Positions 7,772-13,939 of a stretch of 19,300 bases of DNA are shown here, piece after piece. Positions within the stretch are counted from its first letter, which is position 1; the number at the start of each line of letters is the position of its first letter. A program made the translations under genes and the position numbers. Origin of the DNA: UBA11612 sp963976395 (GTDB taxonomy: Bacteria; Pseudomonadota; Alphaproteobacteria; Rhodospirillales; Rhodospirillaceae). The stretch is from assembly GCA_963976395.1 (NCBI GenBank), contig CAXBLG010000066.1, positions 1 to 19,300 on the forward strand, written 5' to 3'. The notes beneath the pieces are model-generated. The model had not been told where the DNA came from and did no database searches. It was given only the letters and a program-made list of their open reading frames with translations.

Positions 7772-8713
7772 ATGCTGAGTCGAACCGCCGATAATTTATT
7801 CTGGCTGTCGCGTTATGTAGAACGCGCCGACTATCTCGCACGTATTTTGGATGCCGCCACGCGTCTGTCCGTGTTGCCGACGTCTTATACCGGCGAGAGC
7901 AACGAATGGGACAGCGCGCTGACAACAGCGGGTTGCCGCGACATTTTTTATGAGACGCATAAACACGCGACGGCGGAAACCGTTGCCGCGTTTCTTGCTT
8001 TCGCTCCTGAAAATCCGTTCTCCATCCAGAAGTGCTTGGAGATGGCCCGTTTCAATGCGCGGGCCGTTCGTACGGCGCTGACCACTGAAATGTGGGAGAC
8101 AATTAACAGCGCATGGTTAGAACTGAAATCCATGGATGAAACGGCGGCGGCGCCCAATAGAATCACAAAGTTTACGGATTGGGTCAAAGACGTGGCGCTG
8201 CGGTTCGAGGGATCGGGCTACCGCACCATGTTGCGCCAGGATGGGTTTTGGTTTTCCAAGCTAGGATCCTATATCGAGAGGGCCGACAATACCGCGCGTA
8301 TTCTCGACGTGAAGTATCATATTCTGTTGCCCGAAAAATCCGAGGTCGGCGGTGGATTAGATTTTTCGCAGTGGGCTGCGATCTTGCGTTCGGTCAATGC
8401 GCTTACGTCATATCACTGGGTGTACCGCGAGAGCATAAAACCTGCACTGATTGCTGACTTGCTGATTTTCAACGAGGCGCTGCCGCGATCTCTCGCAGCC
8501 TGTTACGACAATATTCTGGAAGCGCTAGACGAACTTGCGACAGGCTATGGGCGGCAGGGTGCTGCACAGCGTTTAACCCGCGCAACCCGAATGTCTCTGG
8601 AGAACTCTAACGTGGAGCAGGTGTTCCAAACCGGCCTACATGAATTCCTTGTCGGTTTTATCGCCGATAATAACCAAGTGGGCTATGCCATTTCTGAACA
8701 GTATTTGACCTGA
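7772..8713 (+). CDS. Alpha-E domain protein (DUF403)
   Basis: This 313-residue, nearly all-helical protein belongs to the Alpha-E family, named for its helices with conserved glutamates. It starts with the typical MLSRTADNLFWLSRYVERAD. A second copy of the motif occurs inside: YVERADYLARILD (15-27) and YIERADNTARILD (167-179) share 10 of 13 residues, suggesting an internal duplication. No catalytic activity is known. It is regularly found next to, or fused with, the permuted ATP-grasp protein and is thought to work with it. An AGGT sequence at 7760-7763 precedes the ATG by 8 bases. The transglutaminase gene begins only 2 bases after its stop, so translation is probably coupled. Confidence 0.93.
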   Translation: MLSRTADNLFWLSRYVERADYLARILDAATRLSVLPTSYTGESNEWDSALTTAGCRDIFYETHKHATAETVAAFLAFAPENPFSIQKCLEMARFNARAVRTALTTEMWETINSAWLELKSMDETAAAPNRITKFTDWVKDVALRFEGSGYRTMLRQDGFWFSKLGSYIERADNTARILDVKYHILLPEKSEVGGGLDFSQWAAILRSVNALTSYHWVYRESIKPALIADLLIFNEALPRSLAACYDNILEALDELATGYGRQGAAQRLTRATRMSLENSNVEQVFQTGLHEFLVGFIADNNQVGYAISEQYLT

Positions 8714-8715
8714 TC

Positions 8716-9528
8716 ATGCGCATCCAAATTCATCACCGTACCAGCTATACCTACGATACGCCCATCAGTTCGATCATCCAGAATTTGAGGCTGACGCCGC
8801 GCAATCATGAAAGCCAGAATGTCCGCAGTTGGCGCATCGATTTCGATCATGATGTTCTCCTGCAAAAGAGAGAAGATGCATTTGGTAATATCGTCCACAT
8901 GCTGTCCCTCAATGATCCTCTTGATAGTCTTACGATATCGGTGGATGGTGAGGTTGAAACCCAAGAGACGCATGGCGTCATCAACGGCACATATGAGCGC
9001 TTTCCGGTGGGTTTGTATTTGCGCGCCACGCCGTTGACCGAAGCTAATGCTGCCATCGTCTCCTTCGCCAAAGGTGTGGTGACCAAAACCGATCCTTTGG
9101 AACAAGTGCACCAGCTACTTGAGGGTTTATTTAAAGAAATGAATTTTGAGAACGGTCCTACGGACGCCACGACTACGGCGGCGGAAGCCTTTGAACAGCG
9201 CCGGGGCGTGTGCCAAGACATTTCACATATTTTTCTCGCTTCCGCCCGCAGTCTCGGGATTCCCGCCCGCTATGTGGGCGGACACATGTTCAGGCAAGAT
9301 GGCGAAATACAGCAAAACGCCGGTCATGCCTGGGTTGAGGCGCATGTGCCCGATCTCGGCTGGGTGGGTTTGGATCCCACCAATGGGATCAGCCAGTCCG
9401 AGGCGTATGTGCGGATTGCGGTAGGTCTTGATTACTTGGGCGCGGCGCCTGTGCGTGGCTCCCGTCAGGGTGTTGCTGAAGAAAGTCTCGATGTGCACGT
9501 CGCGGTTGGACAAGCCGGACAGCAGTAG
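8716..9528 (+). CDS. Transglutaminase-like cysteine peptidase
   Basis: This 270-residue protein has the bacterial transglutaminase N-terminal beta domain (about 1-80, starting MRIQIHHRTSYTYDTPI), followed by the papain-like transglutaminase core. The triad is visible: C166 in RRGVCQDISH, H204 in NAGHAWVEAH and D220 in WVGLDPTNG. There is no signal peptide, so it should be cytoplasmic. In bacteria this fold more often acts as a peptidase or amidase than as a crosslinker. In this cluster it has been proposed to cleave or transfer the product of the ATP-grasp enzyme, which is inference. It is nearly contiguous with the Alpha-E gene. The gap of 103 bases to Anbu contains a likely separate promoter. 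Confidence 0.93.
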   Translation: MRIQIHHRTSYTYDTPISSIIQNLRLTPRNHESQNVRSWRIDFDHDVLLQKREDAFGNIVHMLSLNDPLDSLTISVDGEVETQETHGVINGTYERFPVGLYLRATPLTEANAAIVSFAKGVVTKTDPLEQVHQLLEGLFKEMNFENGPTDATTTAAEAFEQRRGVCQDISHIFLASARSLGIPARYVGGHMFRQDGEIQQNAGHAWVEAHVPDLGWVGLDPTNGISQSEAYVRIAVGLDYLGAAPVRGSRQGVAEESLDVHVAVGQAGQQ

Positions 9529-9554
9529 CAAAGCTAATCCCAGAAAACGCTTAA

Positions 9555-9583
9555 TTGTACGGATTCCCGTGATGGGTTATAAG
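9555..9583 (+). promoter_or_regulatory. Likely promoter of the Anbu gene
   Basis: TTGTAC at 9555-9560 and TATAAG at 9578-9583 are separated by 17 bases, a good sigma70-type arrangement. Transcription would start near 9590, about 40 bases before the ATG at 9632. It sits in the gap between the transglutaminase and Anbu genes, so the protease could be expressed apart from the first three genes. It also overlaps an earlier in-frame ATG at 9572, which argues against that start. Confidence 0.5.
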
Positions 9584-9631
9584 CCGGGCGCGCCTCATGT
9601 GTGGCCCATTCATGCTCAATTGGACTCATCT

Positions 9632-10381
9632 ATGACATATTGCGTTGGCATTTTGTTGGACGACGGATTGGTGTTGATTTCGGATACGCGCACCAACGCG
9701 GGTCTCGACAACATCGCCAGCTTTCGCAAGCTGCATGTCGTCGAAAACCCGGGCGAGCGCGTTCTGGCTCTGGCGTCGTCGGGCAATTTATCCATCACTC
9801 AATCCGTAATGAGTATGTTGACGGAGGGTGTGCCGGGGACCGGGTCACCGGACGCGCCGATGACGCTTTCGAATGTGCCAAGTATGTTCGAGGCCGCGCA
9901 ACTTGTTGGTAAAGCGGTGCGAGAAGCGCACAAGGTAGATGCGGAAAGCTTTAAAGAACATGGCATGGGCTTCGAGTTTTCGATGCTGCTTGGCGGTCAG
10001 ATTAAGGACCGCCGCTTGCGCCTGTTCATGATTTACTCGGCCGGTAATTTTATCGAGGCGACGTCTGATACGGCCTTTCTTCAGATTGGCGAGCACAAGT
10101 ACGGCAAACCGATCTTGGACCGCGCCATTCAGCCTGATACCGACATTTACGACGCGCTGAAGATTGGTCTGATCTCCATGGACTCGACGATGCGCTCCAA
10201 TCTTGCGGTAGGGCTGCCGCTGGACGTTATGATTGTAAGGCGCGATACCCTAAAGATCGAACTGGAATACCGGATCGAATCCGACGATCCGTATTTCAAT
10301 GATTTACGCCGTCGTTGGTCGGAAGCGTTGAGCGCGACACATCTCGCGATCCCCAAGCCCCCCTACAAAACACAGGCCTGA
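9632..10381 (+). CDS. Anbu, ancestral-beta-subunit proteasome-type protease
   Basis: This is a 249-residue Ntn hydrolase of the proteasome/HslV superfamily, Anbu branch. The start is set at the ATG at 9632 although the frame is open from 9428, because removal of Met1 exposes T2 as the N-terminal threonine nucleophile. The beginning MTYCVGILLDDGLVLISDTR is typical of Anbu. Expected active-site partners are D18 in the SDTRTNAG segment and K33 in FRKLHV. Later family segments are ASSGNLSITQS, YGKPILDR and STMRSNLAVGLPLDV. Studied Anbu proteins assemble into open-ring or helical oligomers rather than closed HslV-like rings, and no ATPase partner is known. None is seen here. The ribosome binding site is weak (GGAC, 6 bases before the ATG). 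It closes the ATP-grasp cluster and is followed after 8 bases by trmJ. Confidence 0.93.
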   Translation: MTYCVGILLDDGLVLISDTRTNAGLDNIASFRKLHVVENPGERVLALASSGNLSITQSVMSMLTEGVPGTGSPDAPMTLSNVPSMFEAAQLVGKAVREAHKVDAESFKEHGMGFEFSMLLGGQIKDRRLRLFMIYSAGNFIEATSDTAFLQIGEHKYGKPILDRAIQPDTDIYDALKIGLISMDSTMRSNLAVGLPLDVMIVRRDTLKIELEYRIESDDPYFNDLRRRWSEALSATHLAIPKPPYKTQA

Positions 10382-10389
10382 CGTTTGCG

Positions 10390-11232
10390 ATGACCAAAGC
10401 GGAGCCGGGCCGTACGCAATCTACCTCTTACGCCGAGAAGGCGCGTTTACCGGCGAAACCCGGCAAGAACCCACCTGCCGTGATTCTGGTTGAACCGCAG
10501 CTTGGCGAGAACATGGGCACCGCCGCGCGGGCCATGATGAATACCGGGTTAGCGGACTTGCGGCTGGTAGACCCTAAGAATGATTGGTTAGGCGAGCGGG
10601 CGATTGCGGCCGCTTCAGGGGCTGACCGTATTCTTAAATCTGCACGGCGCTTTGAGAGTGTGCGCGAAGCCATCGAAGACCTTGAAGTTGTGTATGCGGC
10701 CACGGCGCGCCAACGCGACATGGTTAAGCCACTTATGAGCGGGCGGACGGCGGCAGCGGATATGCGCGCCCATGCGTCGGCGGGACTGAAGATGGGCATT
10801 TTGTTCGGGCGCGAGCGCGACGGCCTTGCGAATGATGAGATCAGCCTTGCGAATACCATTATTGAGGTGCCGTTGAACCCGGAACATTCCTCGCTCAATC
10901 TGGCGCAGGCGGTTTTGATTATCGGCTACGAGTGGTTTCAGGCGGGCTATGACGGGCCCGAGGCGCTGGTGACCTATAATAAGGCTCAGCGCCCAGCGGT
11001 TCAGAAAATGCTGCAAGGTTTGTTCGAACACCTGGAGCAGGAACTGGTGAACTGCGGGTTTTTGCGCATTGATGAAAAGCGCCCGAGCATGATGGTCAAT
11101 ATCCGCAATTTGCTCCAGCGGGCCGAGTTGACTGAGCAAGAGGTGCGGACTCTGCACGGTGTAATCACCGAGTTACGCTATGGCCGCCGCGACGACCGGC
11201 CCAAACGGCAGCCGGGGCATAAGGCGGACTAG
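10390..11232 (+). CDS. trmJ: SpoU/TrmJ-family RNA 2'-O-methyltransferase
   Basis: This 280-residue SPOUT-class methyltransferase is expected to methylate the 2'-hydroxyl of residue 32 in tRNAs, using S-adenosylmethionine, as TrmJ does. The three SpoU motifs are clear: EPQLGENMGTAARAMMNTG (35-53), ILFGRERDGLAND (137-149) and IIEVPLNPEHSSLNLAQA (157-174), the last forming the knotted cofactor site. The C-terminal helical extension (about 180-265) fits TrmJ. The frame is open from 10315, but the ATG at 10390 lies 8 bases after the Anbu stop and is the natural start; an earlier one would overlap Anbu. It may be co-transcribed with Anbu. Its stop overlaps by 4 bases the end of the convergent acetyltransferase gene. 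rRNA rather than tRNA as target cannot be excluded. Confidence 0.87.
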   Translation: MTKAEPGRTQSTSYAEKARLPAKPGKNPPAVILVEPQLGENMGTAARAMMNTGLADLRLVDPKNDWLGERAIAAASGADRILKSARRFESVREAIEDLEVVYAATARQRDMVKPLMSGRTAAADMRAHASAGLKMGILFGRERDGLANDEISLANTIIEVPLNPEHSSLNLAQAVLIIGYEWFQAGYDGPEALVTYNKAQRPAVQKMLQGLFEHLEQELVNCGFLRIDEKRPSMMVNIRNLLQRAELTEQEVRTLHGVITELRYGRRDDRPKRQPGHKAD

Positions 11233-11684
11233 TCCTTTAAGCAAAAGAGAATTTCACCGTTGGCTTTGTGTCCAACCGATTCCCATCCATTCCGGCGGTA
11301 GAATCGCTCCGCGCGTGTGCCGGGTTCTGTTCCGAGTGTAATGGTCGAATAACCCGCTTCTCGAAGTGTGTGGCAGGCACGTGAAATGAGAGCCCGACCA
11401 ATTCCACGACCCTCATAAAGAGGATCTACGAACAGGGCGAAGATGGTGCCGTCACGGGGGTCGCCAGCCGAGAATCCGCAAACCTTTCCGTCCTCAATCC
11501 ATATCCAGATGGCTGAGTTGTCAATGAACCACTGAATATCGGCAGTGGTTACACGGCTTGGATCAGACAATATATTTTCGCGCACGGAGGCGCGAATTTC
11601 AAATATTCGCGGAATATCGGTGGAGGTCGCTTTACTTATATGAGGCGACTGTGGAGGGGCGGGCGACTTGAATTTGGCGGTCAA
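11229..11684 (-). CDS. GNAT-family N-acetyltransferase
   Basis: This 151-residue protein has the GNAT fold. An N-terminal segment beginning at about 15 (HISKATSTDIPRIFEIRASV) forms the first strand and helix. Motif A is LFVDPLYEGRGIGRALI (84-100), with the pyrophosphate-binding RGIGRA loop for acetyl-CoA. FYRRNGW (128-134) is the usual motif B end. The acceptor is unknown; free amino groups on small molecules or proteins are both possible. There is no ATG in this reading frame, and the start is a TTG at 11684 with AAGGGA 7 bases upstream. It is monocistronic, converges on trmJ with a 4-base overlap, and diverges from rpsD. The ten or so residues after the start are poorly conserved-looking, so a slightly later start is possible. 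Confidence 0.82.
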   Translation of the reverse strand: MTAKFKSPAPPQSPHISKATSTDIPRIFEIRASVRENILSDPSRVTTADIQWFIDNSAIWIWIEDGKVCGFSAGDPRDGTIFALFVDPLYEGRGIGRALISRACHTLREAGYSTITLGTEPGTRAERFYRRNGWESVGHKANGEILFCLKD

Positions 11685-11820
11685 TGCCTCATCCCTTATT
11701 CAACGAAGGTGCGCCCTGATACTGCTACAAAGCCCCATGCGGTTCAAAAGGGCAGGGTAAGTTCATCTCAAGTGTTTGATTTATATATACTTATTGGCGT
11801 ACGGAGCGGAATCCTAAACA

Positions 11821-11848
11821 TTGACTCTGCGGTCTCCATCCCTATACT
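11821..11848 (+). promoter_or_regulatory. Strong sigma70-like promoter of rpsD
   Basis: TTGACT at 11821-11826 and TATACT at 11843-11848 each match consensus at five of six bases, with a 16-base spacer. Transcription would start near 11855, leaving a leader of about 114 bases before rpsD. This is the clearest promoter in the window and suits a ribosomal protein gene. Confidence 0.7.
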
Positions 11849-11854
11849 CCGCCG

Positions 11855-11968
11855 CTCATTTCCGGGAATGCATGTGGCTGCAAAAAGGCGGCTTCATCGC
11901 CCCCTGGCTTTGTTCACTTTGAACGGGCCGGAAGGGACTACCGGGACAATATAAAAAATAGGACGATC
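11855..11968 (+). promoter_or_regulatory. rpsD leader with possible regulatory structure
   Basis: The predicted untranslated leader can form small hairpins: GGCG/CGCC at 11887-11901 around a 7-base loop, TTCA/TGAA near 11913-11923, and a CCGG/CCGG pairing near 11930-11946. S4 proteins of other bacteria repress their own mRNA by binding leader structures. Whether that happens here is inference. AGGA at 11960-11963 is the ribosome binding site, 5 bases from the ATG. Confidence 0.3.
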
Positions 11969-12583
11969 ATGACTAAGCGTGCAGAATCCAAATACAAAAT
12001 CGACCGCCGTCTACAGGTCAACCTGTGGGGCCGTCCCAAAAGTCCGATCAACAAGCGCGAATACGGTCCCGGCCAGCATGGCCAGCGCCGCAAGAAACCG
12101 TCCGACTACGGCGTGCAGTTGATGGCTAAACAGAAACTCAAAGGCTACTACGGCAACATTTCGGAAAAGCAATTCCGCAAGTACTACCATGAAGCCATGC
12201 GCCGCAAAGGCGACAACGGCGAGAACCTCGTGGGCATTTTGGAATGCCGCCTGGATGCCGTGGTGTACCGCATGAAGTTCGTGCCGACCGTATTCGCCGC
12301 GCGTCAGTTCGTGAATCACGGCCATGTGATGGTGAATGATCGCCGCGTGACGATTCCTTCGTTCATGGTCAAAATCGGCGACAAGATCGAAGTGCGCGCT
12401 AAGTCCAAGGAATTGGGCACCGTGATTGCCGCAGTTGAATTGACCGAGCGCGAAGTGCCCGAATACATTGTTGTCGATCACAATAAGATGGTCGGCGAAA
12501 TGGTTCGTGTACCGTCTTTGAAAGACATTCCGTATCCGGTTCAAATGGAACCGAACCTCGTCATCGAGTTTTACTCCCGCTAA
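11969..12583 (+). CDS. rpsD: 30S ribosomal protein S4
   Basis: The 204-residue protein is a primary 16S rRNA binder that nucleates assembly of the small subunit body. The N-terminal part reads KYKIDRRLQVNLWGRPKSP and YGPGQHGQRRKKPSDYG. The S4 RNA-binding domain spans about 93-155, beginning CRLDAVVYRMKFVPTVFAARQ. The zinc-binding cysteines found in some S4 proteins are absent, leaving only C93. It stands alone rather than in an rpsM-rpsK-rpsD-rpoA operon, as is normal in alphaproteobacteria. It has its own promoter and leader upstream and a strong terminator just downstream. Confidence 0.97.
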   Translation: MTKRAESKYKIDRRLQVNLWGRPKSPINKREYGPGQHGQRRKKPSDYGVQLMAKQKLKGYYGNISEKQFRKYYHEAMRRKGDNGENLVGILECRLDAVVYRMKFVPTVFAARQFVNHGHVMVNDRRVTIPSFMVKIGDKIEVRAKSKELGTVIAAVELTEREVPEYIVVDHNKMVGEMVRVPSLKDIPYPVQMEPNLVIEFYSR

Positions 12584-12589
12584 GATTTG

Positions 12590-12618
12590 ACGGGGCTCTT
12601 GCAAAAGAGCCCCGTTTT
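12590..12618 (+). terminator. Rho-independent terminator of rpsD
   Basis: A perfect 11-base inverted repeat, ACGGGGCTCTT and AAGAGCCCCGT, surrounds a GCAA tetraloop (12590-12615). Together with the next three bases it gives a run of four T (12615-12618). It begins 6 bases after the rpsD stop. The T-run is short, but the stem is strong and the loop is a stable GNRA type. Confidence 0.9.
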
Positions 12619-12642
12619 CATTTGTGCCGGACGGAATTTGTG

Positions 12643-13167
12643 ATGACGGAGCGTAGACGCCCCTTGGGTGATAGTGCCCGCGCCATATTCGGCGTGGAGA
12701 CCATCGCCGAGAAGGGCGGGTTCATGTTGTGCGTCGGATGCCGTGACCGGGGCGCTTGCCAATTCGGCATCACCGGCGAAGAAGTTCTAAAAGACGGAAA
12801 AATCCGTACGTCATTGCGGTGCGCGGCCAATTTCGCCGGCGGCCCGAATGTTGCGCACGGCGGCTGGACGGCGGCCGTGCTGGACGAGATGCTCGGTCAT
12901 ATCGCTCTGTTCGAAAGCAGCTTTACGGTCACCGGATCCTTAACCATCAACTATCATAAACCCGTGCCGGTCGAGCGCGACCTGGTGGGCTACGCCTGGA
13001 TCGATCACCGCGACGGTGAGCGCTGGCACCTGATCGGGGAAATACGCCTGGCGGAGCCCGACACGTTACTTGCCCGGGCGACGGGTTTGTTTATTGAGCG
13101 TGACTTCGCCCACTACAAGCGGCACCAGGACTGGCTGGCACAACAGGGCAAGGGCGGGGCGTCTTAA
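12643..13167 (+). CDS. PaaI-type hotdog-fold thioesterase (4HBT superfamily)
   Basis: This 174-residue protein is probably an acyl-CoA thioesterase in the cytoplasm. The hotdog core begins near residue 60 with the active-site segment GGPNVAHGGWTAAVLDEMLG, in which H72-G73-G74 and D81/E82 match the HGG...D/E pattern of the PaaI group. A later strand reads LTINYHKPVPVERDL. Near the N-terminus, CVGCRDRGAC (30-39) resembles the CxxCG-type motif seen ahead of the hotdog domain in several relatives. The ATG at 12643 follows GGAA by 6 bases; a TTG seven codons earlier is possible but lies too close to the rpsD terminator. Substrate chain length cannot be told. It lies between two terminators and seems to be its own unit, or is fed by read-through. 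Confidence 0.8.
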   Translation: MTERRRPLGDSARAIFGVETIAEKGGFMLCVGCRDRGACQFGITGEEVLKDGKIRTSLRCAANFAGGPNVAHGGWTAAVLDEMLGHIALFESSFTVTGSLTINYHKPVPVERDLVGYAWIDHRDGERWHLIGEIRLAEPDTLLARATGLFIERDFAHYKRHQDWLAQQGKGGAS

Positions 13168-13181
13168 GAAGACTCTCACAA

Positions 13182-13214
13182 AAAAAACGAGGCCGTCGAA
13201 TGGCCCCGTTTTTT
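13182..13214. terminator. Bidirectional terminator between the thioesterase and grxD
   Basis: The element reads A6-CG-A-GGCC, a 7-base loop, then GGCC-C-CG-T6, so both strands end in a T-run after the GC stem. One internal A/C mismatch interrupts the stem. It lies between the thioesterase stop at 13167 and the grxD end at 13235, which converge here, and can serve both. Confidence 0.85.
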
Positions 13215-13234
13215 GTTCGTAAGCGCGCAGCAGG

Positions 13235-13567
13235 TTAAGCGGCCGCGACGTCCTTTTCTTTCATCAGCGTACCGAGTTCGCCGCTTTCGGCCATCTCGCG
13301 AATGATGTCGCAACCGCCGACAAACTCACCTTTCACATAAAGCTGCGGAATGGTGGGCCAGTTGGCGAATTCTTTAATGCCGCTGCGGATGCCGTCGTCT
13401 TCAAGAACATTCACGCCCTTGAACTGAACGCCAAGGTGGCTGAGCACCTGGACGACGGCGGCGGAAAAGCCGCATTGCGGGAACGTCGGCGTGCCCTTCA
13501 TGAACAGCACTACGTCGTTCTCGCTAATGTCTTTTTTGATCTGCTCGATTGCCGGATTGTCGGTCAT
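13235..13567 (-). CDS. grxD: Monothiol CGFS glutaredoxin (Grx4 type)
   Basis: This 110-residue protein has the thioredoxin fold and the monothiol active site CGFS at 32-35 (PTFPQCGFSAAVVQ). K24 in MKGTP, the TIP loop in WPTIPQLYV and the GCDI segment should bind glutathione. Such proteins hold a [2Fe-2S] cluster bridged by glutathione, and act in iron-sulfur cluster transfer and iron sensing, often as a heterodimer with BolA. The bolA gene is directly upstream on the same strand. The start is the ATG at 13567, with GAGGA 6 bases upstream; the frame runs further to 13606 without a better site. A likely separate promoter lies in the 111 bases after bolA. Confidence 0.95.
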   Translation of the reverse strand: MTDNPAIEQIKKDISENDVVLFMKGTPTFPQCGFSAAVVQVLSHLGVQFKGVNVLEDDGIRSGIKEFANWPTIPQLYVKGEFVGGCDIIREMAESGELGTLMKEKDVAAA

Positions 13568-13627
13568 GGAAGTCCTCGTTATCTGCCGCCGCGCTTTTGG
13601 CCGCATCGGCGTATGTTGGATGGGGGC

Positions 13628-13655
13628 AATATAGGCGGACTACGGCAGATCACAA
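13628..13655 (-). promoter_or_regulatory. Likely promoter of grxD
   Basis: On the minus strand TTGTGA (13655-13650) and TATATT (13633-13628) are separated by 16 bases. The start of transcription would be near 13620, about 50 bases before the grxD ATG. The -35 box sits inside the loop of an imperfect inverted repeat (13637-13668). Confidence 0.5.
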
Positions 13656-13668
13656 GGGCCGTAAGTCC
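13637..13668 (-). repeat. Imperfect inverted repeat straddling the grxD -35 box
   Basis: On the minus strand GGACTTACGGC (13668-13658) pairs with GCCGTAGTCC (13646-13637) over 10 base pairs with one bulged T, around an 11-base loop. It follows bolA by few bases and is not followed by a T-run. It could be a weak end signal for the pur-bolA transcript, an RNA-stabilising hairpin or an operator. Confidence 0.5.
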
Positions 13669-13678
13669 GGGTCTCAGG

Positions 13679-13918
13679 CTAGACTGCGTCCGGGGTGCTG
13701 GTCTGTAAGGCCAGGGCATGCAACTCGCCGCCCATTTTACCCTTGAGGGCCGCATAGACCATTTGGTGCTGCTGGACCCGGTTTTTGCCCGTGAAGGCCT
13801 CGGAGACGACTACAGCGGCATAGTGGTCGCCATCGCCGCGCAGGTCTTCAATAGACACCTTGGCGTCGGGAAAGGCTTCTTTGATTAGGGATTCGATCTC
13901 TGCTGCGTCCATCGCCAT
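13679..13918 (-). CDS. BolA family protein
   Basis: This 79-residue protein has the BolA fold. It shows the loop GDGDHYAAVVVSEAF (28-42), the helix segment RVQQHQMVY (47-55) and ELHALAL with H67, the invariant histidine that serves as cluster ligand in BolA-glutaredoxin pairs. Family members bind CGFS glutaredoxins and help deliver iron-sulfur clusters or regulate iron. The gene for such a glutaredoxin is next downstream. The ATG at 13918 has AAGG 7 bases upstream; a second ATG two codons later is possible. It starts 21 bases after the purL stop, so it probably shares the pur transcript. Confidence 0.92.
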   Translation of the reverse strand: MAMDAAEIESLIKEAFPDAKVSIEDLRGDGDHYAAVVVSEAFTGKNRVQQHQMVYAALKGKMGGELHALALQTSTPDAV

Positions 13919-13939
13919 GGGAAAACCTTTCTGTAACTC

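Noticed and set aside
9428..9631. 68-codon N-terminal extension of Anbu
   Set aside because: It overlaps the end of the transglutaminase gene and a promoter, and would bury the threonine that must become the N-terminus.
11735..11765. GGTTCAAA at 11741, resembling a tRNA T-loop
   Set aside because: The flanking bases do not form a five-pair T stem, and no acceptor, D or anticodon arms can be placed around it.
11640..11954. 104-codon plus-strand frame over the start of the acetyltransferase gene and the rpsD promoter
   Set aside because: It overlaps both a real gene and a strong promoter, has an Arg-rich composition and shows no family features.
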